64,000 nt of DNA from Roseomonas fluvialis (GCF_022846615.1 NZ_AP025637.1:4799001-4863000), one strand, 5' to 3'; positions 9,526-19,374 are shown, counted from the first letter of the stretch. The notes: generated by a model from the sequence alone, not told the origin. A program made the numbers and translations.

Positions 9526-9783
9526 GTGCCCCATCGCGCGATCATCCTGGCGGGCCTGCTCGTCGCCAGCCCGGCGCTCGCGCAGGGCGCGCCGCGCCAG
9601 CCCGCCACGGGCACGCCCTGGCGCTGCGGCGAGAAGACCTACTGCACCCAGATGTCGAGCTGCGCCGAGGCGATGTTCCATTTCCAGTCCTGCGGCCTGC
9701 TGCGGCTCGATCGCGACCGCGACGGGGTGCCCTGCGAGACGCTCTGCGGCCAGTCCCGCGGCGGCTCGACACGTCGCCGCTGA
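9526..9783 (+). CDS. secreted Excalibur-type calcium-binding protein
   Basis: 85 aa. The GTG at 9526 is preceded by GGGAGGA and opens a signal peptide ending ALAQ at about residue 20. The mature domain has six cysteines (34, 40, 46, 56, 70, 74) and an Asp-rich loop DRDRDG at 62-67 followed by VPCE, which is the Excalibur calcium-binding signature (DxDxDGxxCE). The cysteines suggest disulfide-stabilised folding in the periplasm. Function of stand-alone Excalibur proteins is poorly known. Confidence 0.8.
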   Translation: MPHRAIILAGLLVASPALAQGAPRQPATGTPWRCGEKTYCTQMSSCAEAMFHFQSCGLLRLDRDRDGVPCETLCGQSRGGSTRRR

Positions 9784-9822
9784 GCGCCTAATCGCGCGCG
9801 TCCTGCAGACGAGAACGCACCC

Positions 9823-10290
9823 ATGCCCCAGCCCGCCCACCCCGCCGCCATTAACGGCCTCACCCTCGCGCAGTCCGAGACCATCGCCGCAGCGGCGCTC
9901 GCCAAGGGCCGCGCGCTCGGCCTGCTGCCGCTCTGTGTCGTGGTGCTCGATGCCGGTGGCCAGCTGAAATCCGCCAGGCGCGAGGATGGTGCGTCGATCC
10001 TGCGGCCCGAGATCGCCACCGGGAAGGCCTTCGGCGCGCTCGCCATGGGCTTCGGCACGCGCGAACTGGCGCGCCGCGCGCAGGCGGTGCCCGGCTTCAC
10101 CAACGCCCTGTCCGACCTGACCGGCGGGCGCGCCGTGCCCGTCCCCGGCGGCGTGCTGGTGCGCGATGCGAACAACGTGCTGCTCGGCGCCGTGGGCATC
10201 AGCGGCGACGCCTCGCCCAAGGACGAGGAATGCTGCATCGCCGGCATCGAGGCCGCCGGCCTGGTCGCGGACACCGGCGACCCCGCCTGA
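9823..10290 (+). CDS. GlcG/HbpS family heme-binding-like protein
   Basis: 155 aa cytosolic protein matching the DUF336 (GlcG/HbpS) family, compact PAS-like alpha/beta proteins found beside glycolate genes or as heme or corrinoid binders. The family features seen are the LPLCVVVLDAGG strand, the K-A-F-G-A helix after TGK, the PVPGGVLV turn and a C-terminal GAVGISGD strand followed by DEECCIAGIEA. It stands alone here; the GlcD-like oxidase in this window lies far away at 56 kb. The exact ligand cannot be read from sequence. Confidence 0.85.
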   Translation: MPQPAHPAAINGLTLAQSETIAAAALAKGRALGLLPLCVVVLDAGGQLKSARREDGASILRPEIATGKAFGALAMGFGTRELARRAQAVPGFTNALSDLTGGRAVPVPGGVLVRDANNVLLGAVGISGDASPKDEECCIAGIEAAGLVADTGDPA

Positions 10291-10362
10291 ACGCGCACGC
10301 CCGCGTGCAACCAATCCGGGGCGGCTGCGTTGCACGGGCATAGCCGACCACGGAGAGCCCCG

Positions 10363-10629
10363 ATGACCTTCCCCCTGCTGCGCGCCGGCGCCGCGATCCT
10401 TTTGATCGGCGGCCTGGCCGCCTGCGACGTGACCGACCGCCAGGCTGGCGACCCGCCGGGTTCGGCGGCCGGCCGCGCCACCGATCGCGCGATGGGCACC
10501 AACATGTCCGGCGCCTACCCCTCCCAGCGTGACGGCACCGCGGTCAATCCCCGCGGCACGGCGCTGGAGCGTGCGGTCGACCCCGCCGGCACGCCGGTCC
10601 GCCGCAACCCCTCGGCCCCCAACCTGTAA
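10363..10629 (+). CDS. small lipoprotein, function unknown
   Basis: 88 aa. A short basic N-terminus, a hydrophobic run and the lipobox LAAC (Cys near residue 21) mark a lipoprotein. The remainder is polar and low-complexity (Gly, Thr, Asn, Arg, Pro) with no domain. The start at 10363 is chosen because the residues read from the upstream start at 10330 are not signal-like, and GGAGAG lies just upstream. Small lipoproteins of this kind are common in the group and often unassigned. Confidence 0.7.
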   Translation: MTFPLLRAGAAILLIGGLAACDVTDRQAGDPPGSAAGRATDRAMGTNMSGAYPSQRDGTAVNPRGTALERAVDPAGTPVRRNPSAPNL

Positions 10630-10827
10630 CGCCCTCCGGGCACGCCATACCCCCGCGGCGTGCCCGGCGTGCGCGGGGCCGCGACCGCCGCTTCCCCCCG
10701 GCGGCCGTGGCCCCGCCTGCCACCGACCTTTTGTATCGGCGCATATTGCGGCATCCTGCCTCCTTTCCCCTGGCCGGCATCGCGATGGTCGCGCTGCCCG
10801 CGGGGGATTTTGCGGAGAATGGTTCCC

Positions 10828-12030
10828 GTGATCCCCGCCCTGATGCCGACCTACAACCGTGCCGATCTCGCTTTCGAGCGGGGCGAGGGCGCGCGACTGT
10901 GGACGGATGACGGGCGCCGATTCCTCGACTTCGGCGCGGGCATCGCGACCTCCAGCCTCGGCCACGGCCACCCGCATTTGACCAAAGCGATCGCCGAGCA
11001 GGCCGCGAAGGTCATGCACGTGTCGAACCTGTATCGCGTGAAGCAGGCCGAGGAACTCGCCGCGCGCCACGTCGCCGCGTCGTTTGCTGACAGCGTCTTC
11101 TTCTGCAACTCGGGCGCCGAGGCGAACGAGGGCATGACCAAGGCCGTCCGCAAGTATCACGCCGAGAACGGCCACCCCGAGCGCTTCGGTATGATCTGCT
11201 TCGAAGGCGCCTTCCACGGCCGCACGCTCGCGATGCTCGCCGCCACCGGCAACGAGAAGTACCTCGCCGGCTTCGGTCCGGTGGTCGAGGGCTTCACCCA
11301 CGTCCCGTTCGACAACATGAACGCGCTGCGCGCGGCCATCACGCCGCAGACCGGCGGCATCATGATCGAACCCATCCAGGGCGAGGGCGGCGTCCGCCCC
11401 GCCCCCATCCGCTTCCTGCGCGAACTGCGCCAGGTCTGCGACGAATACGGCCTGCTGCTGGCGCTGGATGAAGTGCAGTCCGGCATGGGCCGTTCCGGCA
11501 AGCTCTGGGCGCACCAATGGGCGGATATCGAGCCCGACGTGATGTCGGCCGCCAAGGGCATCGGCGGCGGCTTCCCGCTCGGCGCGATCCTCGCCAAGGA
11601 GAAGGTCGCCAAGCACCTCAAGCCCGGCACGCACGGCACCACCTATGGCGGCGGGCCGCTCGCCTGCGCCGCCGGCCTCGCGGTGATGGACGTGGTGATG
11701 GCGCCGGGCTTCCTCGACCAGGTGGACCGCGTCGCGCGGCACCTCTGGCGCGGGCTGCTCGGCCTCGCGGAACGCCACCCCGACGTCATCGAGGGCGTAC
11801 GCGGCGCCGGCCTGCTGCTCGGCATCAAGCTGAAGCCCGAGATCAGCAACGGCGACATGCAGGCCGCCGCCGTGGCGGAAGGCCTGCTGACGGTGGCCGC
11901 GGGCATGAACGTGCTGCGCCTGGCGCCGCCGCTCATCATCACCGAGGCCGAGGCGGACGAGGCGGTGGCGCTGCTCGACCGCGCCTGCCGCCGCCTCACG
12001 CCGTCGAAGGCGCAGGTCGCCGCGAAGTGA
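10828..12030 (+). CDS. argD: acetylornithine aminotransferase
   Basis: PLP-dependent class III aminotransferase converting N-acetylglutamate semialdehyde to N-acetylornithine in arginine synthesis. About 400 aa, normal for ArgD. Visible motifs: NSGAEANE, the FHGRT stretch, the [10 protein letters not shown] acidic motif, and the Schiff-base lysine in [13 protein letters not shown] (Lys243 from the GTG). The GTG at 10828 has GGAG ten bases upstream; an in-frame ATG at 10819 is possible but leaves only one base of spacing. The stop overlaps the argF start (GTGA), so the two consecutive pathway enzymes are coupled. Confidence 0.95.
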   Translation: MIPALMPTYNRADLAFERGEGARLWTDDGRRFLDFGAGIATSSLGHGHPHLTKAIAEQAAKVMHVSNLYRVKQAEELAARHVAASFADSVFFCNSGAEANEGMTKAVRKYHAENGHPERFGMICFEGAFHGRTLAMLAATGNEKYLAGFGPVVEGFTHVPFDNMNALRAAITPQTGGIMIEPIQGEGGVRPAPIRFLRELRQVCDEYGLLLALDEVQSGMGRSGKLWAHQWADIEPDVMSAAKGIGGGFPLGAILAKEKVAKHLKPGTHGTTYGGGPLACAAGLAVMDVVMAPGFLDQVDRVARHLWRGLLGLAERHPDVIEGVRGAGLLLGIKLKPEISNGDMQAAAVAEGLLTVAAGMNVLRLAPPLIITEAEADEAVALLDRACRRLTPSKAQVAAK

Positions 12031-12977
12031 GCGCGGTGTTGAAGCCGGCCGGCGGGGGGAACGAGTCCCCCCGCCACTTCCTCGAGATCATGGATTTCGA
12101 CGGGCCCGCGCTGCGCCGCATGCTCGACCTCGGTTCGCGGGCCAAGCGCGGCGACGTCGCAGGCAAGCCGCTCGCCGGCAAGACGGTCGCGCTGCTGTTC
12201 GAAAAGCCGTCGACCCGCACGCGCGTCAGCTTCGAAGTCGGCGTGCGGCAGTTGGGCGGCGAGGTGGTGGTGCTCTCGGCCCACGACACGCAGATGGGCC
12301 GCGGCGAAACGCCCAAGGACACCGCGCGCGTGCTCTCGCGCTATGTCGACGCGATCATGCTGCGCACCGACGACGTGCGGAAGATCCGCGAACTGGCCGA
12401 ACACGCGACGGTGCCGGTGATCAACGGCCTCACCGATATCTCGCACCCCTGCCAGATCATGGCCGACGTGATGACCTTCGAGGAACATCGCGGCCCGATC
12501 GCCGGCCAGGTCGTGGCCTGGACCGGGGATGGCAACAACGTCGCGCAATCCTTCATCCAGGCCGCTGCGCGCTTCGGCTTCATCCTGCGCATCGCGACCC
12601 CGCCGGACCTGGCCCCGCCCACCGCGCTGGTCGACTGGGCGCGCGCACAGGGCGCACGCATCGAGCTGACCAACGACCCGGTCGCGGCGGTGCGCGATGC
12701 GCGCTGCGTGGTGACCGACGCCTGGGTGTCGATGTCGGACGAGAAGGAAGGCCGCGCGCCGCAGCGCCACAACCTGCTGGCGCCCTACCAGTTGAACGCC
12801 GCGCTGCTGGCCAAGGCGGCGCCCGATGCCATCGTGATGCACTGCCTGCCCGCCCATCGCGGCGAGGAGATCACCGACGAGGTGATGGACGGCCCGCAAA
12901 GCGTGGTGTTCGACGAGGCGGAGAACCGGCTGCACGCCCAGAAGGGCGTGCTGTTGTGGGCGCTGGGCGGGGGCTGA
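12027..12977 (+). CDS. argF: ornithine carbamoyltransferase
   Basis: Makes citrulline from ornithine and carbamoyl phosphate, the step shortly after ArgD. 316 aa, as expected. Carbamoyl-phosphate site STRTR at 62-66, HPCQ at 140-143, and the ornithine-binding HCLPAHRG at 272-279 are all present. The GTG at 12027 overlaps the argD stop by 4 bases. The N-terminal 15 residues (glycine- and proline-rich) are slightly longer than in many homologues, but no better start with ribosome binding site is visible. Confidence 0.96.
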   Translation: MSAVLKPAGGGNESPRHFLEIMDFDGPALRRMLDLGSRAKRGDVAGKPLAGKTVALLFEKPSTRTRVSFEVGVRQLGGEVVVLSAHDTQMGRGETPKDTARVLSRYVDAIMLRTDDVRKIRELAEHATVPVINGLTDISHPCQIMADVMTFEEHRGPIAGQVVAWTGDGNNVAQSFIQAAARFGFILRIATPPDLAPPTALVDWARAQGARIELTNDPVAAVRDARCVVTDAWVSMSDEKEGRAPQRHNLLAPYQLNAALLAKAAPDAIVMHCLPAHRGEEITDEVMDGPQSVVFDEAENRLHAQKGVLLWALGGG

Positions 12978-13269
12978 CGGGCTGGCCGGGATGGCGCCGT
13001 CGGCCGCATCGCGACATCCGGCGCCGCAGCATCATCCAGCAGGCCGTGACACGCGCCGGTCCTGACAAGGCGCCGCTCGACTTTAGGAATTAATTCGGCA
13101 ATCCTGCGCGATCATCGCTGCCAGACGGGTCCGCCGCCCCGGACCTGCCAGCCGAGTCCTGCCGCGCCTTCCATTCCCCGGCATGGAAAATCGCCTTTCT
13201 TCAAGCACTTAATCGCTCCCTCACAATTGCGCGACACACTCGCCCCGGTCACGCATCGGAGAATCTTGC

Positions 13270-14973
13270 ATGTCGCGCATCGCGCAGACGCTTGGGCGCT
13301 TTTGGACACGGGTCGGGCTGGTGCAGCGCCTGGTCATCGCCGCTGTCCTGGCGGTGGGCGGCAGCGTCGCCATGCTCCAGCTGCTGCACCTGCGGGACTT
13401 CGAACAGCGGCAGATGGCGCATGCCCAGGCCGACCTCGACATGAACCTCGAACTTCTCAAGCAGGTCCTGCGACCGCTCGGCACCGGCTGGGCGATCCAG
13501 GATGGGCGGCTCACGCTCGGCGGCCAGCCGCTCGAAGGGCGCAACGACGTGGTCGATGCGGTCAAGCGCGTGGCCGGCGGCGTCGCCACCATCTTCCAGG
13601 GCGACCAGCGCATCGCGACGAACGTGCAGCGCCCCGACGGGACGCGCGGCACCGGCACGCGCCTGGCCGCCGGGACGGCCCATGACGCCGCCATCACCCG
13701 CGGCGAGGTCTATCGCGGCCGCAACGAGATCCTCGGCCAGTTGCACCTGACCATCTACGAACCGATCCGCGACGCCGCCGGCCGGCAGGTCGGGCTGTTG
13801 TTCGTGGGCGTGCCGGTCGCCGACATCGCCGCCGCCATCGCGCAACGCCGGCAGGACGCGCTGCTCACGGGGCTGGCGGTGCTGCTGCTGGTCGGCGCGG
13901 TGGTCTGGGTCACGGTGGTGCGTGCCATGCGCCCGCTGCGCGCCATCGCCGGCGCGATCGACACCATCGCGCAGGGCCGCACCGATGTGGACGTGCCCTG
14001 CCGCGACCGGACCGACGCGCTCGGCGTGATCGCGCGGTCGGTCGACACGCTGCGCGCCGCCACCGGCCGCGCCGCCGCCGCCGAGCACGCCGCGACCGAG
14101 GCGCGCCGGCAGGCCGAGCAGGCCCGCCGCGCCGCGGCCGAGGCCGCCGCCACCACCGTGCAGGACCGCATCGGTGCGCTCACCCGCAGCCTGGCCGGCG
14201 CCGCGCAGCGCCTGGCCGAGGCGAGCGGGGAGATCGCGCAGGGCACCGAAACCTCGGCCCGCCAGGCCGCCACCGCCGCCGCCGGCGCCGACCGCACCAG
14301 CGCCAATGTCGCGACGGTCGCCGCCGCGGCGGAACAGATGGCGGCCTCGGTCAGCGAGATCACGCGCCAGGTCAGCCAATCCGCCGCCACCACGCGCCGG
14401 GCCGCCGAACAGGCCGGCGAAACGGATGCGGGCGTGCGCGAACTGGCCGCCTCCGCCCAGAAGATCGGCGAGGTGGTGCGCCTGATCAGCGACATCGCCG
14501 GGCGCACCAACCTGCTGGCGCTCAACGCCACCATCGAAGCCGCGCGCGCCGGGGAAGCCGGGAAGGGCTTCGCCGTGGTCGCGAGCGAGGTGAAGGCGCT
14601 CGCTTCCCAGACCGCGAAGGCAACCGAGGAGATCGGCCGCCAGATCGCCGACATCCAGGCCAGCACCGGACAGGCCGTCGCCGCCATCCAGGGCATCGGC
14701 GAGGTGGTGCGCGAGGTCGACCAGATCGCCGGCGCCATCGCCGCCGCCGTCGAACAGCAGGGCGCCGCCACGCAGGAGATCGCGCGCGGGGCTGGCCTGG
14801 CGGCGACCGGCACCGGGGAGGTCTCGGGCAGTGTCGCCGAGATCCGCGGCAGCGCCGAGGCGACCGCCGCGCGCGTGACGGAGCTGCGCCGCGTGGTCGA
14901 GGACGTCGCCGCCGGCGAAGCCGCGCTGCGCCAGGAACTGGACGGGATCGTCGCCTCCCTGCGGGCGGCGTGA
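13270..14973 (+). CDS. methyl-accepting chemotaxis protein
   Basis: 567-aa transmembrane chemoreceptor. TM1 lies at about 19-40, a periplasmic sensor region at 41-195 resembles single-Cache domains (its end [15 protein letters not shown] is typical), TM2 is at about 198-216, then HAMP, then a long coiled-coil signalling domain. The hairpin tip [20 protein letters not shown] begins at residue 411 and has the conserved E-A-A-R-A-G core. No CheW-binding pentapeptide (NWETF type) is seen at the C-terminus. No other chemotaxis gene is nearby, so it is an orphan receptor. The ligand is unknown. Confidence 0.93.
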   Translation: MSRIAQTLGRFWTRVGLVQRLVIAAVLAVGGSVAMLQLLHLRDFEQRQMAHAQADLDMNLELLKQVLRPLGTGWAIQDGRLTLGGQPLEGRNDVVDAVKRVAGGVATIFQGDQRIATNVQRPDGTRGTGTRLAAGTAHDAAITRGEVYRGRNEILGQLHLTIYEPIRDAAGRQVGLLFVGVPVADIAAAIAQRRQDALLTGLAVLLLVGAVVWVTVVRAMRPLRAIAGAIDTIAQGRTDVDVPCRDRTDALGVIARSVDTLRAATGRAAAAEHAATEARRQAEQARRAAAEAAATTVQDRIGALTRSLAGAAQRLAEASGEIAQGTETSARQAATAAAGADRTSANVATVAAAAEQMAASVSEITRQVSQSAATTRRAAEQAGETDAGVRELAASAQKIGEVVRLISDIAGRTNLLALNATIEAARAGEAGKGFAVVASEVKALASQTAKATEEIGRQIADIQASTGQAVAAIQGIGEVVREVDQIAGAIAAAVEQQGAATQEIARGAGLAATGTGEVSGSVAEIRGSAEATAARVTELRRVVEDVAAGEAALRQELDGIVASLRAA

Positions 14974-15013
14974 GGGGGGCGGGCGGCGGCGGGCCGCGCC
15001 ACTCCAGCCCGCC

Positions 15014-15045
15014 AAAGTGCTAAAGCGGTAAAGTCCTAAAGTGCC
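15014..15045. repeat. four tandem 8-bp repeats of the form AAAGnnnn
   Basis: Between the chemoreceptor and the Hsp33 gene the octamers AAAGTGCT, AAAGCGGT, AAAGTCCT and AAAGTGCC follow one another directly. The A-rich start of each unit stands out in this GC-rich DNA. It could be a protein-binding array in the Hsp33 promoter region or a slipped-strand repeat; nothing decides between them. Confidence 0.6.
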
Positions 15046-15074
15046 CAGGTGTCGGCGCCGCCCGGCCAGGCACC

Positions 15075-16079
15075 GTGGACGCCGCCCCGCCCACGCCCTA
15101 TCTGGGCCGGGTGTCCAGCCCCACCGAACCCTCCGCCACCCCCGACTTCCTGAACCACGACCGTCCGCCCGTGCCGGACCTGGTCGTGCCGCGCGGCGTG
15201 CAGCCCTTCCACCTGCACGACCGCCCGGTACGCGGCCGCCTGGTGCGCTTGGGCCCACTGGCCGATGCGCTGCTGACCCGGCACGACAGCCACCCGACAG
15301 TGACCGCGCTGGCCGGCCAGGCGCTGGCGCTGACCGCGGGGCTGGCGGCGGCGCTGAAGTTCCGCGGGTCGTTCTCGCTGCAGGCCAAGGGCGACGGCCC
15401 GGTGCCCATGCTGCTGGCCGACTGCACCGATGCCGGCGCGCTGCGCGGCTATGCCCGGGCCAATGACGAACGCCTCGCCGCCCTGCTGGCCGGGGCGCCG
15501 GCACCGGATGCCGCGGCTCTGCTCGGCCAGGGCTACCTCGCCTTCACCTGCGACCAGGGCCCGGAGATGGACCGCTACCAGGGCATCGTGGCCATCGAGG
15601 GCACCACCCTCACCGAGATGACGGGCACCTATTTCCGCACCTCGGAACAGATCGCCACGCATGTGCATCTGGCCTGCGCCCGCACCGAGGCCGGCTGGCG
15701 CGCCGCCGCGCTCATCCTTGAACGGGTGGCCGGCGAGGGCGGCATCGGCGAGATGGACCGCGACGCGCAGGACGACGCCTGGCGCACCGCGGTGGCACTC
15801 GCCGCCACGCTGACCGACGCGGAACTGCTGGACGACGCGCTGCCCGGCGAACGCCTGCTGCATCGCCTGTTCGCGCTGGAGGGCCTCGCCCTCGACCGCG
15901 CCCGCGCCCTGTCCTATGGCTGCCGGTGTTCCCGCGCGAAGCTGTCGGGCGTGCTGGCAGGCTTCGGGGAGGAGGATCTCGACCACATGGCGGAGGACGG
16001 GACCATCACGATGACCTGCGAATTCTGCAATATCGGCTTCCGCTTCGACCGCGCCGAGTTGCGCGGCACCGAGGGCTGA
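15075..16079 (+). CDS. hslO: Hsp33 redox-regulated chaperone
   Basis: Hsp33 family holdase, activated in the cytosol by oxidation of a zinc-bound cysteine cluster. 334 aa from the GTG at 15075. The zinc site has the canonical spacing, C-x-C and C-x-x-C, at Cys283, Cys285, Cys315 and Cys318. The N-terminal domain with the Q-A-K-G-D-G and GY-x-R stretches also fits. A second GTG at 15111 would remove 12 poorly conserved residues and may be the real start; neither has a clear ribosome binding site. The next gene starts 4 bases after the stop. Confidence 0.93.
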   Translation: MDAAPPTPYLGRVSSPTEPSATPDFLNHDRPPVPDLVVPRGVQPFHLHDRPVRGRLVRLGPLADALLTRHDSHPTVTALAGQALALTAGLAAALKFRGSFSLQAKGDGPVPMLLADCTDAGALRGYARANDERLAALLAGAPAPDAAALLGQGYLAFTCDQGPEMDRYQGIVAIEGTTLTEMTGTYFRTSEQIATHVHLACARTEAGWRAAALILERVAGEGGIGEMDRDAQDDAWRTAVALAATLTDAELLDDALPGERLLHRLFALEGLALDRARALSYGCRCSRAKLSGVLAGFGEEDLDHMAEDGTITMTCEFCNIGFRFDRAELRGTEG

Positions 16080-16083
16080 GCCC

Positions 16084-16716
16084 GTGGCGCTGCCCCGCCG
16101 CGCCGCGCTGGGCGCGCTGCTGGCCACCGCGGCCTGCGCCGGCCCCGAGGAACCCCCACCCGCCCCGGCCGGCCCGCCCTCCTACAGCCACCTGACGCCG
16201 CTACGCTTGGCCGTCGGGCGAATCGAGATCCAGCCCGCGACCGACGCCGCCGCGACGCGCGTCATGCCGCCGGCGCCCCTGGTGCCCGCCGATGTGGTGC
16301 GGATCATGGCCCAGGAGAGGCTCTCGGCCGCAGGCGGTCCTGGGTTGGCGCGCTTCAGCACGCAGATCGCGACCCTCACGCGCGAACCTTCCGCCGGTGG
16401 CGGCGTGTTCACCGCGGCGACGGAACGCCTGACCTGCACCATGCGCTGCCGGATCGAGATCCGCGCCGAGGACGGCAGCCCCGCCGGCTTTGCCGAGGCC
16501 GAGGTGCGCCGTGCCTCGGTGCGCCCGGCCGGCAGCCCCGCCGAACGCGCCCGCGCGGCGGAGGAGATCGTGCGCGCCGCCGGCAACGACCTGAACGTGG
16601 AGTTCGAATTCCAGCTGCGCCGCAACCTGCGCGCGGCGCTGGCCCCGGCGCCCGGTGCCACGCCCGCCGCCCCGCCACCCGCCGCGCCGTCGGAACCGGC
16701 CTCGATCGACCTCTGA
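16084..16716 (+). CDS. putative lipoprotein, function unknown
   Basis: 210 aa starting at a GTG four bases after hslO, so probably co-transcribed. Residues 1-18 form a lipoprotein signal with Cys in ATAAC. Mature protein: a conserved-looking alpha/beta middle with a C-T-M-R-C pair (about 120-124), a long Ala/Glu-rich helix (EAEVRRAS to NDLNVEFEFQLRRNL), and a Pro/Ala-rich tail. No family is recognised. The helix-plus-strand layout is seen in many outer-membrane assembly lipoproteins, but this is only a resemblance. Confidence 0.7.
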   Translation: MALPRRAALGALLATAACAGPEEPPPAPAGPPSYSHLTPLRLAVGRIEIQPATDAAATRVMPPAPLVPADVVRIMAQERLSAAGGPGLARFSTQIATLTREPSAGGGVFTAATERLTCTMRCRIEIRAEDGSPAGFAEAEVRRASVRPAGSPAERARAAEEIVRAAGNDLNVEFEFQLRRNLRAALAPAPGATPAAPPPAAPSEPASIDL

Positions 16717-16789
16717 CTGTCTGTTCGACAAGTGCGGCCCGGCCGGCCGGCCCGGGCTACGCTTCGCCTCCCCTGTCCGGAGACCCGCC

Positions 16790-17179
16790 ATGGCCCGCGT
16801 GACCTTTTCCAACCCGCCCGGCGTGCCGGTGCCGCAATCGCGCTATTCCCAGGCCGCGCTGATCGAGGGCGAGGGCCGGCGGCTGGTGGTTTCGGGCCAG
16901 GTCGGGCTGCGCCCCGACGGCACGCTGGCTGGCGCGCCGGAGGACCAGATCGACCAGTGCCTGGCCAATCTCGGCGCCGTGCTGGCGGCGCATGGCATGG
17001 CCCCGGCGAACATCGTGAAGATGACCGTGTTCCTGACTGACCCGCTGCTGGTCACGCATTGGCGTCGCCACCGGGATGCCTTCCTGGCCGGCCATGCGCC
17101 GGCCAGCACGCTGCTGGTGGTGGCCGGCCTGGCCAGCCCGGATTTCGTGGTCGAGGTCGAGGCCGAGGCGGTCGCCTGA
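16790..17179 (+). CDS. RidA family protein (enamine/imine deaminase)
   Basis: 129 aa. RidA/YjgF-type trimeric protein that hydrolyses reactive enamine/imine intermediates. It shows the RYSQAALIEG start, SGQVGLRPDGTL, the KMTVFLTD strand and a C-terminal VEVEAEAVA strand. The catalytic Arg usually found in the R-x-x-V-x-V region is not clearly conserved here (ASTLLVVAGLASPDFVVEVE), so it may be one of the non-deaminating paralogues. ATG at 16790 follows GGAGA by about seven bases. Confidence 0.88.
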   Translation: MARVTFSNPPGVPVPQSRYSQAALIEGEGRRLVVSGQVGLRPDGTLAGAPEDQIDQCLANLGAVLAAHGMAPANIVKMTVFLTDPLLVTHWRRHRDAFLAGHAPASTLLVVAGLASPDFVVEVEAEAVA

Positions 17180-17517
17180 CCCGCGACGACGTGGGCGGTG
17201 GCGAGGGACCGGCCGCGGCTCGGCGCCGGCGCCAGGTACGTAGTCTCGCGCGCCGCCACCCCGAGATGCCCGCGCGCGCGAACGCCCGGCGAAGCAGCCG
17301 AAGCCTTCGGCCGCCGGTATCGGCGTTTGCCTGCCCGTGCGCGAGAGATGCCGGAGCGCCACCCGCCGCGTGACGTGCCGGGTAGGCACGCCGTGCGCGT
17401 CATGCCGGAGGCACGCCATCGGTGTGACCGGAAACCTCAGGTTTCCTCTGGCCCGCCAGATAACCCGCGGCGCCCGTTCGGGCACGCGGCACGAGTCAAA
17501 AGGTAGCGCGGCCCATG
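17180..17517. other. non-coding gap of 338 bp between convergent genes
   Basis: No supported gene. The open frames here are arginine-rich shadows. The stretch contains several copies of a GGCACGCC-like word (also seen around rho) and a small perfect hairpin, GGAAACC-TCA-GGTTTCC, at 17430-17446 that may end transcription from either side. Confidence 0.6.
17430..17446. terminator. possible bidirectional terminator hairpin
   Basis: Perfect 7-bp stem with a 3-nt loop in the gap between the RidA gene and the lipoprotein gene that face each other. No T-run follows on either strand, so this would be a weak or Rho-assisted terminator. Confidence 0.35.
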
Positions 17518-17817
17518 TCAGAAGGTCGTGCGGCGAACCTGCTCGACCCCGCCAGGCGGCAGAGCGCCGCGGCGCGTCATGCAGGTGCGCCAGGCGCGCG
17601 GCAGGGCCGCGAGCAGTTCCTCGCGCACGCGTTCATCCTGCGCGAGGTTGCCTGACGTCGCGGTGCCGCTGATCCGCCGCACCTCGGGGTCGTCGGCCGC
17701 CTCGCGACGGCAGGCCTGGCCGTCGGGGCTGTCGTCGCGCGGCACGTTCGCCCAGACGCCGCCCTGCTGGCAGGCACCGAGGCCCAGGAGCGCAAGCATC
17801 AGCAGCGCGCGCGTCAT
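17518..17817 (-). CDS. small lipoprotein, function unknown
   Basis: 99 aa. The signal ends in LGLGAC, a good lipobox. The mature part has an R-R-E-A-A-D-D-P-E-V-R-R helix, a C-M-T-R-R turn and no known domain; three cysteines including the lipidated one. The ATG at 17817 overlaps the nudC stop by 4 bases, so it is translated as the second gene of that operon. Confidence 0.72.
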   Translation of the reverse strand: MTRALLMLALLGLGACQQGGVWANVPRDDSPDGQACRREAADDPEVRRISGTATSGNLAQDERVREELLAALPRAWRTCMTRRGALPPGGVEQVRRTTF

Positions 17818-18737
17818 GCGCCCATCCAATCCTCGATCAGGCGGCGCGCGATGGAATCCGCGCGCGGCAGGGAGAACCCCAGCGCCTGGTGGTTGCGGAT
17901 CTGGTCGCGTGTGAACCAGCGTGCGTCCTTCAGTTCGTCGTGGTCGATGTGGATGTCCTCCGACAGCCCCTCGGCATGGAAGCCGAGCATGATCGACGAC
18001 GGAAACGGCCAGGGCTGCGAGGAATGGTACCAGACCTCGCCGACATCGATGCCGGCTTCCTCCTTCACCTCGCGCCGCACCGCTTCCTCGAGGCTCTCGC
18101 CGGGTTCCACGAAGCCGGCCAGCGTCGAATACATCGTCACGTTCGGGAAGCGGTGGGAATGGCCGAGCAGGCAGGCATCCTCGCGCACCACCAGCATGAT
18201 GACGGCGGGGTCGGTGCGCGGGAAATGCTGCGCCCCGCACCCCTGGCAGACCATGACGTTGCCGGCGCTGCGCGGTTCGCAGCGGCTGCCGCACACGCCG
18301 CAGAATCGATGCTTCACGCGCCAGTGCATGATGCCGCGGGCATGTGCCAGCACGCTCGCCTCGCCGGCCGGCAGCAGGCCGGCCACCTGGCGCAGGTCGG
18401 TGAAGGTGCCCATGCCGTCGGGCAGCAGCGGCAGCGGGTCGTCGGCGGTCGAGCAATCCACCGCGAAGACCGGCCTGCCCTCCCACAGGCCGAGGAAGGC
18501 CCAGGGGCCATCGGCCATGCGCACCGCCTCGGCCGCTGCGCCGGTCAGCAGCACGGCTTCGGGCCGGCCTTCCGCGACACCCTTCATGAGCGAGCGCGCA
18601 CGCCAGACCGGCGCGAAGAGCGTGTCGGGGTGGGTGAGCGCGGCAGCGATGAACTCGGCATCGTCGCGCTTCTCGCCGGCGCGGTCGAGCGGGCTGCCGG
18701 TATAGGCATTGGGGCGGCTGGCGGGGATGGAAAGCAT
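17814..18737 (-). CDS. nudC: NAD+/NADH pyrophosphatase NudC
   Basis: Nudix hydrolase that splits NAD(H) to NMN(H) and AMP and can remove NAD caps from RNA. 307 aa from the ATG at 18737. N-terminal domain, zinc ribbon with Cys146, Cys149, Cys164 and Cys167, the Nudix box GFVEPGESLEEAVRREVKEE starting at 208, and the SQPWPFPSS signature at about 240 that defines the NudC group. An ATG at 18776 in the same frame would add 13 residues unlike the family. Overlaps the downstream lipoprotein gene. Confidence 0.94.
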   Translation of the reverse strand: MLSIPASRPNAYTGSPLDRAGEKRDDAEFIAAALTHPDTLFAPVWRARSLMKGVAEGRPEAVLLTGAAAEAVRMADGPWAFLGLWEGRPVFAVDCSTADDPLPLLPDGMGTFTDLRQVAGLLPAGEASVLAHARGIMHWRVKHRFCGVCGSRCEPRSAGNVMVCQGCGAQHFPRTDPAVIMLVVREDACLLGHSHRFPNVTMYSTLAGFVEPGESLEEAVRREVKEEAGIDVGEVWYHSSQPWPFPSSIMLGFHAEGLSEDIHIDHDELKDARWFTRDQIRNHQALGFSLPRADSIARRLIEDWMGA

Positions 18738-18816
18738 GCAGGCCGGAAGGTGCCATGTGGCTCCGCGCGCGTCCATCGGGGGGGCATCGGGCGTGAGCCG
18801 CAGGGGCGAGCCGGCG

Positions 18817-19374
18817 CTACCCCCGCATCTCCTCCGCCAGGCGCGCCAGGGCGTCGCGATAGGTCTCGTCGAACAGTGCGTCGAGTGCGGGGTTCACGCC
18901 TTTGCAGCCCGCGGCCACACGCCCTGCCCAGCCGACATATTCGGTGCGCCGCGCATGGTTCCAGTTGGCCGGCGGGCTGTCGGCGATGGCGCGCAGGTTG
19001 GAAATCTTGTCGGCCAGCTTGAGCTGCTTTGCCGCATCCGACTTCTTGGGCGCGTGGGAGACCTGCAGCGACTTGCGGATCTCCTTGGGCAGGGACTTGT
19101 CGTCGGTGGCTTCGGCGACGATGGCCGCGACCTCCTCGCCGAAGGCGACGACCAGGTCGGCATGGGTGCAGTCGGTGTCCTCGACCGTGTCGTGCAGCAG
19201 GCCGGCCAGGATGGCGGGCAGCGGCGCGCCGTGGTCCGCCAGGATGCCAGCGACCTCGATCACGTGGTTCACATAGGGTTCGGCGGCCGCACCCTTGCGC
19301 GCCTGCCCGGCATGGGCGCGCGCGGCGAACAGGGTGGCGCGGAGGATCTCCGCGGGGTCCGTGCAGGGTTTCAT
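18817..19374 (-). CDS. HD-domain (p)ppGpp hydrolase-like protein, MESH1 type
   Basis: 185-aa single-domain metal-dependent phosphohydrolase. The HD residues appear as ARAHAGQARKG, NHVIEVA and LLHDTVEDTD (His61-Asp62), with KLADKISNLRAI later, which is the hydrolase half of RelA/SpoT without synthetase, TGS or ACT parts. Likely action is removal of 3'-pyrophosphate from ppGpp or an NADPH-phosphatase activity as known for MESH1. AAAGGAGA lies seven bases before the ATG. Divergent from the gene at 19450 with a 75-bp gap. Confidence 0.87.
   Translation of the reverse strand: MKPCTDPAEILRATLFAARAHAGQARKGAAAEPYVNHVIEVAGILADHGAPLPAILAGLLHDTVEDTDCTHADLVVAFGEEVAAIVAEATDDKSLPKEIRKSLQVSHAPKKSDAAKQLKLADKISNLRAIADSPPANWNHARRTEYVGWAGRVAAGCKGVNPALDALFDETYRDALARLAEEMRG

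Noticed and set aside
8785..11778. A 997-aa reverse frame across several forward genes
   Set aside because: It crosses argD, the GlcG-like gene and intergenic regions with no domain; it is a shadow frame.
13081..13110. A strong promoter upstream of the chemoreceptor
   Set aside because: AT-rich bases (TTTAGGAATTAATTC) stand out, but no properly spaced -35/-10 pair could be supported.
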